Shown here: piece after piece, positions 24,301 through 32,860 of the stretch
Layout of the letters: each line of letters opens with the position of its first letter
Position numbering within the stretch: position 1 is the first letter of the stretch
NCBI GenBank assembly: GCA_031267005.1
Contig: JAIRZX010000186.1
Location: 1 to 36,107, forward strand
Length of the DNA: 36,107 nucleotides
Source of the DNA: Deltaproteobacteria bacterium
GTDB taxonomy: Bacteria > Desulfobacterota > Desulfarculia > Adiutricales > Adiutricaceae
Direction: 5' to 3'
Notes under the pieces: generated by a model
Told to the model about the DNA's origin: nothing
Databases searched by the model: none
What the model saw: the letters and a program-made list of their open reading frames with translations, nothing else
Program-made: the position numbers and the translations under genes

Positions 24301-25072
24301 CCCCGAAAGGATCAAAGGTAGCCTTCGCCTGGGCCTCGGACACGAAGGCGTCCACCCTGCCCGAGGACAGGGCCCTCCACGCCTCGCCGACGTCGCGCAC
24401 GGTCTGGGCCACGTAGGGCTTCTCGACGGAGCTCCTGGCCATTTCGAAGTTGACCGTCCCGAGAAGGTAGGCGTAGCGCACCGGCCGCGTCGCGAGTATC
24501 TCGGAAAAAGGCCTCGCTCCGGGCATCCTCATGTACTGCAGCGTCCGCTCGGCTACGGGCGTGGTCATGAAGTAAACCTTGCGCCGTTCCGGGGTGGGGG
24601 TCATCTCGGACGTGAAATCGACGCTCCCGTCCGAAAGCCCGCCCACGATGCGGTTCCAGGGGAGGATCTCGGCCTTCACCCTTACCCCGAAGAAGGCGGT
24701 CAGCCACTCGCAGATGTAGACCCCGGCCCCGCCCGGGCGGCCTTCCACCGTCATGAAGAGCTCGGAGCTGTTCGAGTTCGCGAAGACCAGCTTGCCCCGC
24801 GAGGCTTTAACGCCCTCGATGGCGTCTATCTCCTCCCGCGTCACGCCGGGCACGTCCATGTACCCCGGCCGGGCCGCCGCGCTCCCGCCCGGAAGGGCGC
24901 CCCCCTGGTCCCCCTCCCCCGCCCGGAGCCCGGCGGGCCCGCCGGGGGCGGCGGCGTCCCTCTGGGCCCAGCCGAAAGAGGTCGGAAACAGCGCCGCCCC
25001 GCACGCCGCCGCCAGGAGTGCGACGGCCGCAAGCAGGCGCGGGCTCAGGACAGCTTTGGGGATTGGGTGCAT
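21353..25072 (-). CDS. K4: BvgS/EvgS-like hybrid sensor histidine kinase
   Basis: Fourth paralog, 1239 aa from an ATG with an export signal (LLAAVALLAAACGAALF). Periplasmic domains about 80-560: the first opens with GYMDVPGVTREEIDAIE, the second with ENDNYPVCFYNEREKEFQGV and carries VMGTHNELLAMTNYLERP before the membrane. Membrane helix about 571-592, HisKA His634, HATPase boxes NLLSNAVKYT, DTGVGI and GTGLGLAI, receiver Asp931 in LMDHMMPEMDG with SKPID, Hpt His1087 in HALKSALANIGA, and the C-terminal helical module at about 1169-1232. The REC-Hpt linker is short and not strongly repetitive. It has every residue needed for the full phosphorelay. Confidence 0.93.
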   Translation of the reverse strand: MHPIPKAVLSPRLLAAVALLAAACGAALFPTSFGWAQRDAAAPGGPAGLRAGEGDQGGALPGGSAAARPGYMDVPGVTREEIDAIEGVKASRGKLVFANSNSSELFMTVEGRPGGAGVYICEWLTAFFGVRVKAEILPWNRIVGGLSDGSVDFTSEMTPTPERRKVYFMTTPVAERTLQYMRMPGARPFSEILATRPVRYAYLLGTVNFEMARSSVEKPYVAQTVRDVGEAWRALSSGRVDAFVSEAQAKATFDPFGEVETENILPMVTSEVALTARNPELAPFISAVQKHLDHSGRASFQALYREGNRDYVRTRFLASLTRPEQEWLKRRAGEGPIPVAMENDNYPVCFYNEREKEFQGVAVDILKEIRDMTGLEFVHAFSGPAAWDEIVSRLESGSVSLVTELVRTPDREGRFLWADQPYMTDRYAFLSLTGFPDVTLMDVPNLRVGITEKSAYAELFWKWYPEHPNTVNYKDITLPFAGLERGEVDLVMGTHNELLAMTNYLERPYFKVNIAIDRHYESFFGITSSETELRAIVSKAQALVGAEEIASRWRTRVFDYRGALARARMPFMAAGLGLLAFVIVLLTVMFMKSRRAGRFLEEAVSSRTEELTRQIGISERASKAKSDFLARTSHEIRTPMNAIIGFSELAQREYGKPKALEYIQGIRSAGASLLTIINDILDFSKIESGSLQLAPSRYRASSLLNDAITLIRVRMSEKPVKFVADVSPDIPSSMTGDSGRIRQILLNLLSNAVKYTERGHIRLSVRADKTGEEEARLTFEVQDTGVGIRKEDLERLFREFTRLDEKRNSAVEGTGLGLAIARSLCRAMGGDIEAESSYGEGSMFRARIFQKVTDWTPLGPLAEEHGEVEEARRATFTAPGAEILIVDDYASNLMVAEGLLAPYSMRLSFASGGLEAVGLVREHPFDLILMDHMMPEMDGIEAMKAVRGLEGGRDIPVVALTANAVAGMREMYLENGFDDFLSKPIDPARLDAVLSRWIPPSKRRGAPAAGALPGGAAPGAQGPAGEASTPVPVLEDVDSGLGAARAGGAARYLKLLETFRRDVAGSAYILKAAPGPDSTDRFAVVVHALKSALANIGAGPLSARAAALEAACRDGDQGFIVRKLPPFRERLERLAQSILDLSPLPGGGGSPPEAPSAPSPGRPAPDFGALAAGLADAIEASDFPRVDEVLARLQDAAASAGSPGLRDAVDAVSDDILVGDFVKALDGLTAMRDESRATR

Positions 25073-26257
25073 CGCTTGCTCGGCGACTGGCTCGGGTAGG
25101 CCTCCGCGCTACGTTCCGGCGGGCGGTCGCCGCCGACGCTGCGGGGGAGGCGGGTGACGGACCGGGCTTGGGTTAAGGCTCGCGGAGCCGGGCCGGCCGG
25201 GCCCTGGGCCCGCAGCCGGCGGGGTAAGCTCGGGGGCTAGGCGAAAATCGCGGCCCGGCCGCGCTTAGGGCCGGGCAAACCGCTCCGGATAACTAAGGCT
25301 TGGGAGGACGGCGGCAAAAAAGGTCCGCGAAAGCGCCGGGGCGGAGCGCCCAGCGACGGGAAGGCTTACGCCGGGAGGCAGGGCCGGGCCGGAAGGCGGG
25401 AGACAGGCGCGGGGCCGACCGGAAGCATGCCGTGTAGGCCTGGTAGGCCTGGCAGGCCGGTTAGGCCGCAACCGGTGCCTTTCAGGAAACTTTGCAACTG
25501 GTTGCGGGGAAAGGTTCCGTCGGGGGGAGAAAAGCGGGGCCGGGCCCGGAAAGGAAACCCAAGACCTCGCCCGGACGAGCCCGGGGGAGGCTTTCCTCGC
25601 CGGAGGGCTTGTCGGGCGACGGGCCGCAGGCAAAACCCCAAACCAGGGCTTCAAGTGAGATTCCGGAAATATGCCGGAAAGCCACGCCCTGAGCCAGTTT
25701 GACTTGAGACAATTTTAATTATATTGCCAGGGTCGATAAAGTCAAGAGCGGCTGCCCGCCAGCCCGAATGCGGCTGGAAACGCGCGTTCCCGCAGTTCCG
25801 GGAGACGGGCGGGGGGGGGCGGCCTTCCATAAATCATACTAACCCGCCTTCGCACAAAAATCTGAAATTGGAAATTAAATATAGCATGTTATGAAATAAA
25901 ATCCGTAATATGGCTTCAAGTGATTTTTGTTGTTTTGAAAAAGATTATAATAAGGCGGCAGTAAATTCGATTATGGCGCCATCTGAAAGCATGTGAATCA
26001 TGCTTCACGCCTGACTGGCCTCCGGCAAATTTGACGGCGGGGGGCGATTGATTACCATCCTAAATTTTACAGGTTCGAATTGCGGCATATACCGTATTCC
26101 AACAAAGAGTTTTCAGGGAAAACCGGGAAAAAGAAGAAGAAAAATAGGGAAAGGAAAACAAAGGAACTGCGGAAAGCAAGCCCCTCCCCGTCCGGAACCG
26201 AATCTTTCCCAAAAATACGGCGCGGCCCCGACGTCCGCGAAGCCAAAGCGAAACGTC
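25073..26257. other. Gene-free spacer between K4 and K5 with AT-rich core
   Basis: About 1.2 kb. The GC-rich first half contains short GTAGGCCTG-type 9-bp repeats at 25433-25470 and only shadow ORFs. From about 25695 to 26110 it becomes AT-rich with no gene on either strand. An A-rich purine tract follows at about 26115-26165, just after the K5 stop. The AT-rich core is upstream of K4 on its strand but about 650 bases from its start. Confidence 0.5.
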
Positions 26258-29200
26258 TCAAATGCCATTTGCCGTGAAACGCGAGAACTCCCGTTTCAAG
26301 GCGTCCAGCGCTTCCTGGGCCACCGCGAAGTCCCCGTCGAGCATGCCGTCCGCCAGCGCGCTTACGGCTCCTTCAAGCCCCAACCCGGAGGCGGCCTCCC
26401 TGAGCTCCGCCAGCCGCGCGTCCGCAAGACGGATGTCCCCCGCCTCCAACGCCCCGGAAAGGACCGCCGCAAGCCGCCTGAATTCGTCCGCCCCGCCCTC
26501 GTCCACGCGCTTCAGCCACGCTCCGGACCCGTTGGCGGCAGGGCCGACGACGGGGGCGGACAGCTCCCTGATATCCAGGATCAGGTGCTCCAGCCCAATT
26601 TTAAAGGGCGCGAGCTCCCTTTCGACGAACTTGCCGTCGCCGTCGCGGCAGGCCGCCTCCAGGGACGCCGCTTTCGCGGACAGGAACGCGGCCCCTATGT
26701 TGGCGCAGGCGCCTTTCAAAGCATGCGCCGCCACGCGGAGCCGCTCCAGCTGGCCGTCATCCGGCGTAAACTCCAGCCCGGCGGCGATCGCCTCCGCGTC
26801 CCTCCGGAAAGCGTCCAGGAGCAGAAGGTACCTGGCGGGACCGCCTACCCGGGCCGCGCCCTTTTCCGCGTCCACGCCCGCAAGGTCGGGCAGCCCCGGA
26901 GCCGCGCCGGCAGCGGTTCCCGAAACCTCTCCCCGGGGCCCGCCCGCTCCCTTTTCCTGATCTTCCCGGCAGCCCCGCCCTTCCGGCCCCTCCCCGTTCC
27001 CCGTAACCTCCAGCCCGCCCCGGCCTCCCCCGCTTTCCGGCATTCCCCCGATCCCGCGGCCGTCCCCGCCGCCAGGGCCGCCCTGGCCTTCCGGAGCGCC
27101 CGCAAAAGCGGGCCTGCCTGAAGCGGCTCCGGCGCCGCCCCCGCCCTCTCCGACGCCGCCTGCCCGGTCCGGCCCGGGCGGATCCAGGCGCTTTGAGGGG
27201 GGGATCCACCTGGCGAGGAGGCGGTCCAGGCGCTCGGGGTCGATAGGCTTGGTAAGGTAGTCGTCGAAACCGTTAGAGAGGTACATCTCGCGCATGCCCG
27301 CTACCGCGTTGGCGGTCAAGGCCGCCACCGGGACGTGCCGCCCGCCTTCCATGTCCCTTATTGCCTTCACGGCCTCGATGCCGTCCATATCCGGCATCAT
27401 GTGGTCCATCAGGATGAGATCGAAGGACCGCTCCCGCACGAGCCCCACGGACTCCAGCCCCCCCGCGGCGAAGGAAAGCCTCATGCCGTAGGGCGCCAAC
27501 AGTCCCTCCGCGACCATCAGGTTTGACGCGTAGTCGTCCACCACCAGCACCTCAGCCTCGGGGGCCAGGAAGCTCGGCCCTGCCGACTCCTTGGGTGCCG
27601 GCTCCCCGCCGAGCAGGGGCCCCATAGGCGTCCAGTCCGCCACCTTCTGTACAAAGGAGGCGCGGAACGCGGAGCCCTCGCCGTAAACGCTCTCGCAGTC
27701 TACGTCCCCGCCCATGGCCCGGCAGAGGCTTCTGGCGATGGCGAGCCCCAACCCGGTACCGGTAACGCCGATGTTCCGCTTGCCTTCCAGGCGCGTGAAC
27801 TCCTCGAAAAGCTTCCCCATATCCTCCGCGCGTATGCCTATACCCGTGTCCGATACCTCGAAGGCGATCCTGGCTTCCCCCTCCCCGTTCTTCCGCGCGC
27901 CCACGGAAAGAATGATTTGTCCGCTATCCGTATATTTGACGGCGTTTGACAGGAGATTCATGAGGATTTGCCGCACCCGGGCGGAATCCCCCGACAGCTC
28001 CTGCGGCACGTCGGGCGCCACCTGGCATACGAGCTTGACCGGCTTGGCGACAAGCCGCGCACGGGCGAGCGTTATCGCGTCGTTTAAAAGAGACGACGCC
28101 CTGTACCTTTCCGACGAGAAATTTATGCTTCCCGATTCGATTTTAGAAAAATCCAGTATATCGTTTATTATAGCGAGCAGGGTGCCTCCCGCGCTCCTGA
28201 TTCCTCGGATGTACTCAAGGCCCTTGGACTTTCCGAACTCGCGCTGGGCGAGTTCCGAAAATCCTATGATGGCGTTCATGGGGGTCCTGATCTCGTGGCT
28301 GGTGCGGGTAAGAAAGTCGCTCTTGGCCCGGTTCTCCCGCTCCGACACCGCTATCTGGCGGGTAAGCTCCAAAGTGCGGGCCGCAACGGTCTCCTCCAGC
28401 CCCTTAGCTGTCCTTTTCGATTTCGCGAACATCAAGCCTAACAGGGCAATCGCGGACGCCATCAGCGCGATGCCTGCCACCATGTAAGGCATGCGTTCCC
28501 TGGCCAGGGCGCCTCGGTAGTCGAATACCCTGTTGCGCCACCTGGAGACAATTTCCTCCGTGTCCACGCGTTTCTGGGCCGCAGAGATAATCGCGCTTAA
28601 CTCCGGGGCCCCGAGCGACACGCCGAAATACGACTCGTACGGGATGCCTAACGGGAGGTTCGCCTTGAACGCCGGCCTTTCCATGAAATTTGTAATAGAC
28701 AGGAGATCGTTCCCGGAGCCCACCATGAGATCTATCTCACCGAGTTCGAGCGCCCTGAACGGCACGAAGCTGTCGCGGTAGAATACCTTGCGCTCCTGGC
28801 CGGGAAAGAGCCTCGTGAACAGCTCCAAATGGGCCGTTCCCTCAGTTAGCCCCACCCTGAGCCCGGGCACGTCCGACAAAGACACGTCGGGGAATCCGGA
28901 AAGCGAAATAAACAAGTAACGGTCTTTCATGTAAGGCACGTCGGTCCAGTGGTAGCGGCCCAGGCGTTCAGGCGTGCGCAACAGCTCGCTTATGAGCTGG
29001 ATCTCCCCCGTCTCCAGCTCACGCAGCAATTCGGCCCAGTCGACGGGCCTGTCGTTCGCCGGCCTTATGTCCAGTCCGGTAAGTCTCCTTATTTCGTTTA
29101 GGATATCGACCGCAATCCCTTGAAACTCGCCTTCCCGCTCGTTGAAAAAGCATATGGGGTAGTTGTCGTACTCAAGCCCGACGAGAATTGGTATAGCAGC

Positions 29201-30385
29201 CTCCCCCGTCCTTTCGTCCGCCCATTTCAATTCGTCCCGGCCGAGCGAAATAAGGAACCTCGACCGCCTGTATTCGCTCGCCCCCTCGCGGTATATGCCC
29301 GCGAAGGGATTCGGCCCGGACGCGTCCATATACTTCTGCACGGCCGAGACGAACGGCGCGAGCTCGGGGTTCTTGGATGCAAGGGACACCGGGCTCGTCA
29401 CAAGCGGCAGGATGTCTTCGGCTTCTATTAACCCGAACTGGTCGAAGGAGGCCTGTATGGGCGACTCCACTACGATGGCGTCGCACTCGCCGCTTGTCAG
29501 GGCGTTCCATGCCCCGGCCAGGTCGCTTTTCCTGTGGGCGACGTATGGGCGCTCCACCGCGTGTTGGGCCGACTTGAAGTTCACTGACTTGTCGAAATAG
29601 ACGTAGCGCACGGGCCGCGTCTTTAAAATCTCCCCCAAGGGCTGCGCCTCCGGAAGCCTCAAATACGCGATGGGGCGCTCGGCTATGGGCGTCGTCATGA
29701 AATAGGTCCCGGCCCGCTCCGGCGTAGGCGTCATCTCGGCAGTGAAATCCACCGTGCCGTCGTCCATGCCCGCCAGCACCTTGTCCCAGCTGACGATGCG
29801 CGCTTCCACCTCGATTCCGAAGAACTCGGCGAGCCACTGCGCCATGAGCGGCACCGCCCCGCCCAGGCGGCCGTCGGCGGTCCTGAACAGTTCCGAACTC
29901 CGCTCGTTTGCGAACAACAGCCTCTTGCGGCGCGACTTTACCCTTTCTATCGCCTCGATTTCATCGTCCGTGACGTCCCGAACCGAGAGATACGCGGGAG
30001 GCCCGGAGGGAAGCCCGTCCGGAGGCCCCCCCGCCACCGCCCTCCGGAGCGGGGTGCGCGGCTGTTGGGCTTCCAGGGGTTGCGGCCAGCAAGCGAGCGC
30101 CGCCAGAAACACGGCGAAGGCCGCTGCCGCAACCCGCAAAGCCGCGGGACGGCCGGGGGCCAGGGTTACCGGCGGCTCGGAGGGAGCCCCCCTGCGCACT
30201 GGGACGCCTTCGGGCGCCCGGGAACGCCTCCGGAAAACCGGGGCCGCAGGACGCAAGGGCAAAACATGGTTTTGGGGAGGACGCAGGCCGTCTCTGTCGC
30301 CTGAAGCGCCGTCGGCCGGCGAAATGCTGAAAGCGGAAGGATGAAGACGGAAAGCGAGAGGCGTCACGTGGGAAACGGAAGGCAT
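26258..30385 (-). CDS. K5: BvgS/EvgS-like hybrid sensor histidine kinase
   Basis: Fifth paralog and the most diverged; first in transcription order. The ATG at 30385 is used because the tracked start is TTG 21 codons earlier. About 80 Pro/Arg-rich residues still precede the export signal (RVAAAAFAVFLAALACW at about 85-100), so the true start may be a later GTG. Numbered from 30385 (1375 aa): periplasmic domains about 120-625 (AYLSVRDVTDDEIEAIE, NERSSELF, EYDNYPICFFNEREGEFQG), membrane helix about 634-655, HisKA His697, receiver Asp994 in LMDHMMPDMDG, a very Gly-rich linker, Hpt His1221 in HALKGACANIGA, and C-terminal helical module about 1304-1367. Where the siblings read LLAMTNYLE this one reads LLSITNFME, and its first domain says YLSVRDV for YLDVPG. 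Its coding DNA is somewhat less GC-biased in the periplasmic half. Confidence 0.92.
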   Translation of the reverse strand: MPSVSHVTPLAFRLHPSAFSISPADGASGDRDGLRPPQNHVLPLRPAAPVFRRRSRAPEGVPVRRGAPSEPPVTLAPGRPAALRVAAAAFAVFLAALACWPQPLEAQQPRTPLRRAVAGGPPDGLPSGPPAYLSVRDVTDDEIEAIERVKSRRKRLLFANERSSELFRTADGRLGGAVPLMAQWLAEFFGIEVEARIVSWDKVLAGMDDGTVDFTAEMTPTPERAGTYFMTTPIAERPIAYLRLPEAQPLGEILKTRPVRYVYFDKSVNFKSAQHAVERPYVAHRKSDLAGAWNALTSGECDAIVVESPIQASFDQFGLIEAEDILPLVTSPVSLASKNPELAPFVSAVQKYMDASGPNPFAGIYREGASEYRRSRFLISLGRDELKWADERTGEAAIPILVGLEYDNYPICFFNEREGEFQGIAVDILNEIRRLTGLDIRPANDRPVDWAELLRELETGEIQLISELLRTPERLGRYHWTDVPYMKDRYLFISLSGFPDVSLSDVPGLRVGLTEGTAHLELFTRLFPGQERKVFYRDSFVPFRALELGEIDLMVGSGNDLLSITNFMERPAFKANLPLGIPYESYFGVSLGAPELSAIISAAQKRVDTEEIVSRWRNRVFDYRGALARERMPYMVAGIALMASAIALLGLMFAKSKRTAKGLEETVAARTLELTRQIAVSERENRAKSDFLTRTSHEIRTPMNAIIGFSELAQREFGKSKGLEYIRGIRSAGGTLLAIINDILDFSKIESGSINFSSERYRASSLLNDAITLARARLVAKPVKLVCQVAPDVPQELSGDSARVRQILMNLLSNAVKYTDSGQIILSVGARKNGEGEARIAFEVSDTGIGIRAEDMGKLFEEFTRLEGKRNIGVTGTGLGLAIARSLCRAMGGDVDCESVYGEGSAFRASFVQKVADWTPMGPLLGGEPAPKESAGPSFLAPEAEVLVVDDYASNLMVAEGLLAPYGMRLSFAAGGLESVGLVRERSFDLILMDHMMPDMDGIEAVKAIRDMEGGRHVPVAALTANAVAGMREMYLSNGFDDYLTKPIDPERLDRLLARWIPPSKRLDPPGPDRAGGVGEGGGGAGAASGRPAFAGAPEGQGGPGGGDGRGIGGMPESGGGRGGLEVTGNGEGPEGRGCREDQEKGAGGPRGEVSGTAAGAAPGLPDLAGVDAEKGAARVGGPARYLLLLDAFRRDAEAIAAGLEFTPDDGQLERLRVAAHALKGACANIGAAFLSAKAASLEAACRDGDGKFVERELAPFKIGLEHLILDIRELSAPVVGPAANGSGAWLKRVDEGGADEFRRLAAVLSGALEAGDIRLADARLAELREAASGLGLEGAVSALADGMLDGDFAVAQEALDALKREFSRFTANGI

Positions 30386-31153
30386 AACGAGCCGGATTAG
30401 TCTAACGCGCACGGCAGACCGGGAGGCCTTTCGGGACGAAAGAGGCAAAAGCGCGAAGGATGTCTGAGATGTCAGGCCACCGAAGCGCGAGAGGCGATCA
30501 GGTGCTGGGAATGACGGACCGTCCGTGCCGGACGGATCGCGATAAGGGCCGGGAGTCAGGCCAGCGGCCCGGACGGAAGCCCCGGGGCCGGGCAGGCGAC
30601 CGGAGGCCAGCTTGAGGCGGGAGAGAGCCGCTGGGGAGCCTTGGGGCCGACGGATCCGGGAAGTGTCCGGACGTTCCGGGCTTTGGGAGGCGACGCGGCG
30701 GGCGGCGCCGCCCCCCCCCGTTCCTGACGGTTCGGGTCACCCTCTAACAATCTATTTGCGCGGAGCCTTCGTGTCAAGACGGGTTTCCAAGCTCTCCGAA
30801 GTTCGCTTCCCAGACAGAGGAACGTGAAAGGGATTTATGCTAGCTGGATAAGCTCCAGCCGTCCGCCGCCCGATTGGCTTTCTCCGGGGAGATTTCGAAG
30901 CCGCAAGCGAATAGGGGCGCCGTTCGATAATGGAGGCGTTCAGCTTCAACCAGAGGGGCTCCCCGGGCTCCCTGAAGCCCCCGGAAAGGCTTTCAAACAG
31001 TTGCGGGCGCTCCCGGCAAATCTTATCGGAGCGTATCCGTTCACAGGTTCAAGGGGGAAACAGTCATTTGTCAGGCTGGAGGCGGGCTGGCGGAAGTCTG
31101 GAGGCAGGCCGGGGGAGGTCCGGGGGAGGCCCGGGGGCAGGCCGGGGCGGGCC

Positions 31154-31317
31154 GGAGGAGGTACGGAGACGGGCTGGAGGAGGTACGGAGGAGGTCCGGG
31201 GCGGGATGGAGGAGGTCCGGGGCGGGCTGGAGGAGGTCCGGGGCGGGATGGAGGAGGTCCGGGGCGGGATGGAGTGAGGGTCCGGAGGCGGGATGGAGTG
31301 AGGTCCGGAGGCGGGAT
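31154..31317. repeat. Minisatellite, 21-24-bp units, about seven copies
   Basis: Core unit GGAGGAGGTCCGGGGCGGGAT. Four near-perfect 21-bp units run 31187-31270, flanked by 22-bp and partial units at 31154-31186 and by 24- and 23-bp variants (GGAGTGAGG-TCCGGAGGCGGGAT) at 31271-31317. The strand is almost pure purine apart from TCC and GC. Looser copies of GGGGGAGGTCC extend left to about 31110. It is noncoding as far as I can tell. Confidence 0.9.
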
Positions 31318-31451
31318 GGAGGCGGATTGGGGTTAGGAGTGAGGCCGTAGCTCGAGACAAGGGTACCGAGGTGGTCTTGTCCCCTGTGAACGAATACCTC
31401 GGAGCGTCGTCGGGGCAAAGCCTTAACCGGAGGCGTTGCGGAACGGATTTT

Positions 31452-31474
31452 TATCGATAATTATAGTATCGATA
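31452..31474. promoter_or_regulatory. Two TATCGATA palindromes 7 bp apart
   Basis: TATCGATA at 31452-31459 and again at 31467-31474, each self-complementary, in an AT-rich island inside GC-rich DNA; GCGATATA follows shortly after. The arrangement resembles a tandem operator for a dimeric repressor. No gene starts next to it: proB ends about 230 bp to the right and K5 starts about 1 kb to the left. Confidence 0.35.
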
Positions 31475-31702
31475 CTTTAGACAGCGATATATTGGTGCAA
31501 GCTCGAAAAAACTCCTCCCCGCCCGTAGCGGCCCGTTCTGCGGCCCTATTCTGGAGGCAGCTCCACCCGTCCGTTCAGGCGCTTCTTCGACCGAATAGCT
31601 GCATCCCATGCCGTTGCCGCCAAGCTCCGCCGGACACCGTCCCGGATCGAGACCAACTGGCTCGGCCGGGGCGCTCCTGTCAGGGCGAGACCGGAACAGG
31701 GC

Positions 31703-32851
31703 TCAGGCCTTAGCGGCGGCTTTTTCGAAGATGACCAAGTTGTCCCGGTGGATGACCTCTTCCGAGTGGCAAAAGCCTAAGATCTCCTGGATCTCCTGGC
31801 TCGCGCGGCCCATGATGCTCTTCAGCTCCGGGCTCGTGTAGTTGACCAGGCCCACGCCCAGCTCGGCCCCTCCTTCGGAGTCGACGATGGTGACGGCGTC
31901 GCCCGCCGCGAAAAGGCCGTCAAAGCCCTTTACGCCCTTGGGAAGCAGGCTCTTGCCGTGGTTTACGAGCGCCTTCGCGGCGCCATCGTCCACCATGAGC
32001 TTGCCCTTGGGCCGCGCCGCGAAGGCCAGCCAGTGTTTCTTCGCGCCCCTGGGTTTGGCGGCAGGCTTGAAGAAGGTGCCAAGCTCCTCCCCGTCCATGA
32101 GCCTGGGCAACACGTCGCGGGTAAGCCCGTTAGCTATGACGCTCGGCAAGCCCCGCTCGGAGAGCCTGGCCGCGGCCCGGACCTTGGTGTACATGCCGCC
32201 CGTGCCCTCGGGTGAGCCTCCGCGTTTCCCTGCCTTGGCGAGGACGGCGGGCCCGACCTTCTCGACCGCCTTGATGAGGGGCGGCTGGGAACCGTCCCGG
32301 GGGTCCCGGTCGTAGAGGCCGTCAATGTCGGTAAGGTTGACGAAGAGGCAACTCTCCGCCAAGGAGGCCACGAGCGAGCCCAAGGTGTCGTTATCCCCGA
32401 ACTTCAGTTCGTCCAAGGCGACCGTGTCGTTCTCGTTAATGACGGGAACCGCCTTCATTTCCAGGAGCGTGAAGAGGGTGTTCTTCGCGTGGATGAACCG
32501 ATGGCGGTCGGCCAAGTCGTCGGCCGTCAAAAGTATCTGAGCGGCCCTCAGGTCGTGGGCCGAAAGCGCCTTCTCCCAGGCGGTCATGAGCGCAACCTGG
32601 CCGGCGGCCGCGTAGGCCTGCTTGCGCTGGATCGTCAAGGGCCCGGGGGGGCTTTTGAGCTTCCTCCGGCCAGCGGCGACCGCCCCGGAGGAGACAAGGA
32701 TCACCTCCATGCCCCGGCGGCGGAGGAGGTCCACCTGGCCGGACAAGGCGCGTAGCCTGTCGAAGGCGAGGCCTTGGTCGTTGCAGATGATCCGGGATCC
32801 GATCTTAACGGTGACCCGGCGGCACTTCCTGAAGTCGGCGCGGCTGTCCAT
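31703..32851 (-). CDS. proB: Glutamate 5-kinase
   Basis: Cytoplasmic enzyme that phosphorylates L-glutamate with ATP, the first step of proline synthesis. The 382-residue protein has the amino-acid-kinase domain, with the KIGSRII strand-loop near the start, VSSGAVAAGRRKL, the NENDTVALDELKFGDND substrate loop, NLTDIDGLYDRDPR and GTGGMYTKVRAA. A C-terminal PUA domain (about residues 280-365, GKLMVDDGAAKALVNHGKSL) follows. The length matches full-length two-domain ProB. The ATG lies 9 bases after the stop of the LysM lipoprotein gene, so the two are probably cotranscribed. proA is not in the window. The assignment is secure. Confidence 0.96.
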   Translation of the reverse strand: MDSRADFRKCRRVTVKIGSRIICNDQGLAFDRLRALSGQVDLLRRRGMEVILVSSGAVAAGRRKLKSPPGPLTIQRKQAYAAAGQVALMTAWEKALSAHDLRAAQILLTADDLADRHRFIHAKNTLFTLLEMKAVPVINENDTVALDELKFGDNDTLGSLVASLAESCLFVNLTDIDGLYDRDPRDGSQPPLIKAVEKVGPAVLAKAGKRGGSPEGTGGMYTKVRAAARLSERGLPSVIANGLTRDVLPRLMDGEELGTFFKPAAKPRGAKKHWLAFAARPKGKLMVDDGAAKALVNHGKSLLPKGVKGFDGLFAAGDAVTIVDSEGGAELGVGLVNYTSPELKSIMGRASQEIQEILGFCHSEEVIHRDNLVIFEKAAAKA

Positions 32852-32860
32852 AAACTCTCG

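Larger units (their letters stand above)
30386..31702. other. Gene-free region between K5 and proB
   Basis: About 1.3 kb with no credible gene. It includes the likely leader and promoter zone of K5, a 21-bp minisatellite and a pair of palindromes (both listed). All tracked ORFs in the minisatellite are direct translations of the repeat. No terminator for proB was recognised. Confidence 0.5.

Noticed and set aside
26070-26095. tRNA-like T-loop text (GGTTCGAATTGC)
   Set aside because: No acceptor stem, D-arm or anticodon arm could be folded around it.
31064-31418. Overlapping ORFs made of repeated PAPDLLH or EVRGGME units
   Set aside because: Direct translations of the minisatellite in several frames on both strands; no start signals and no conserved flanks.
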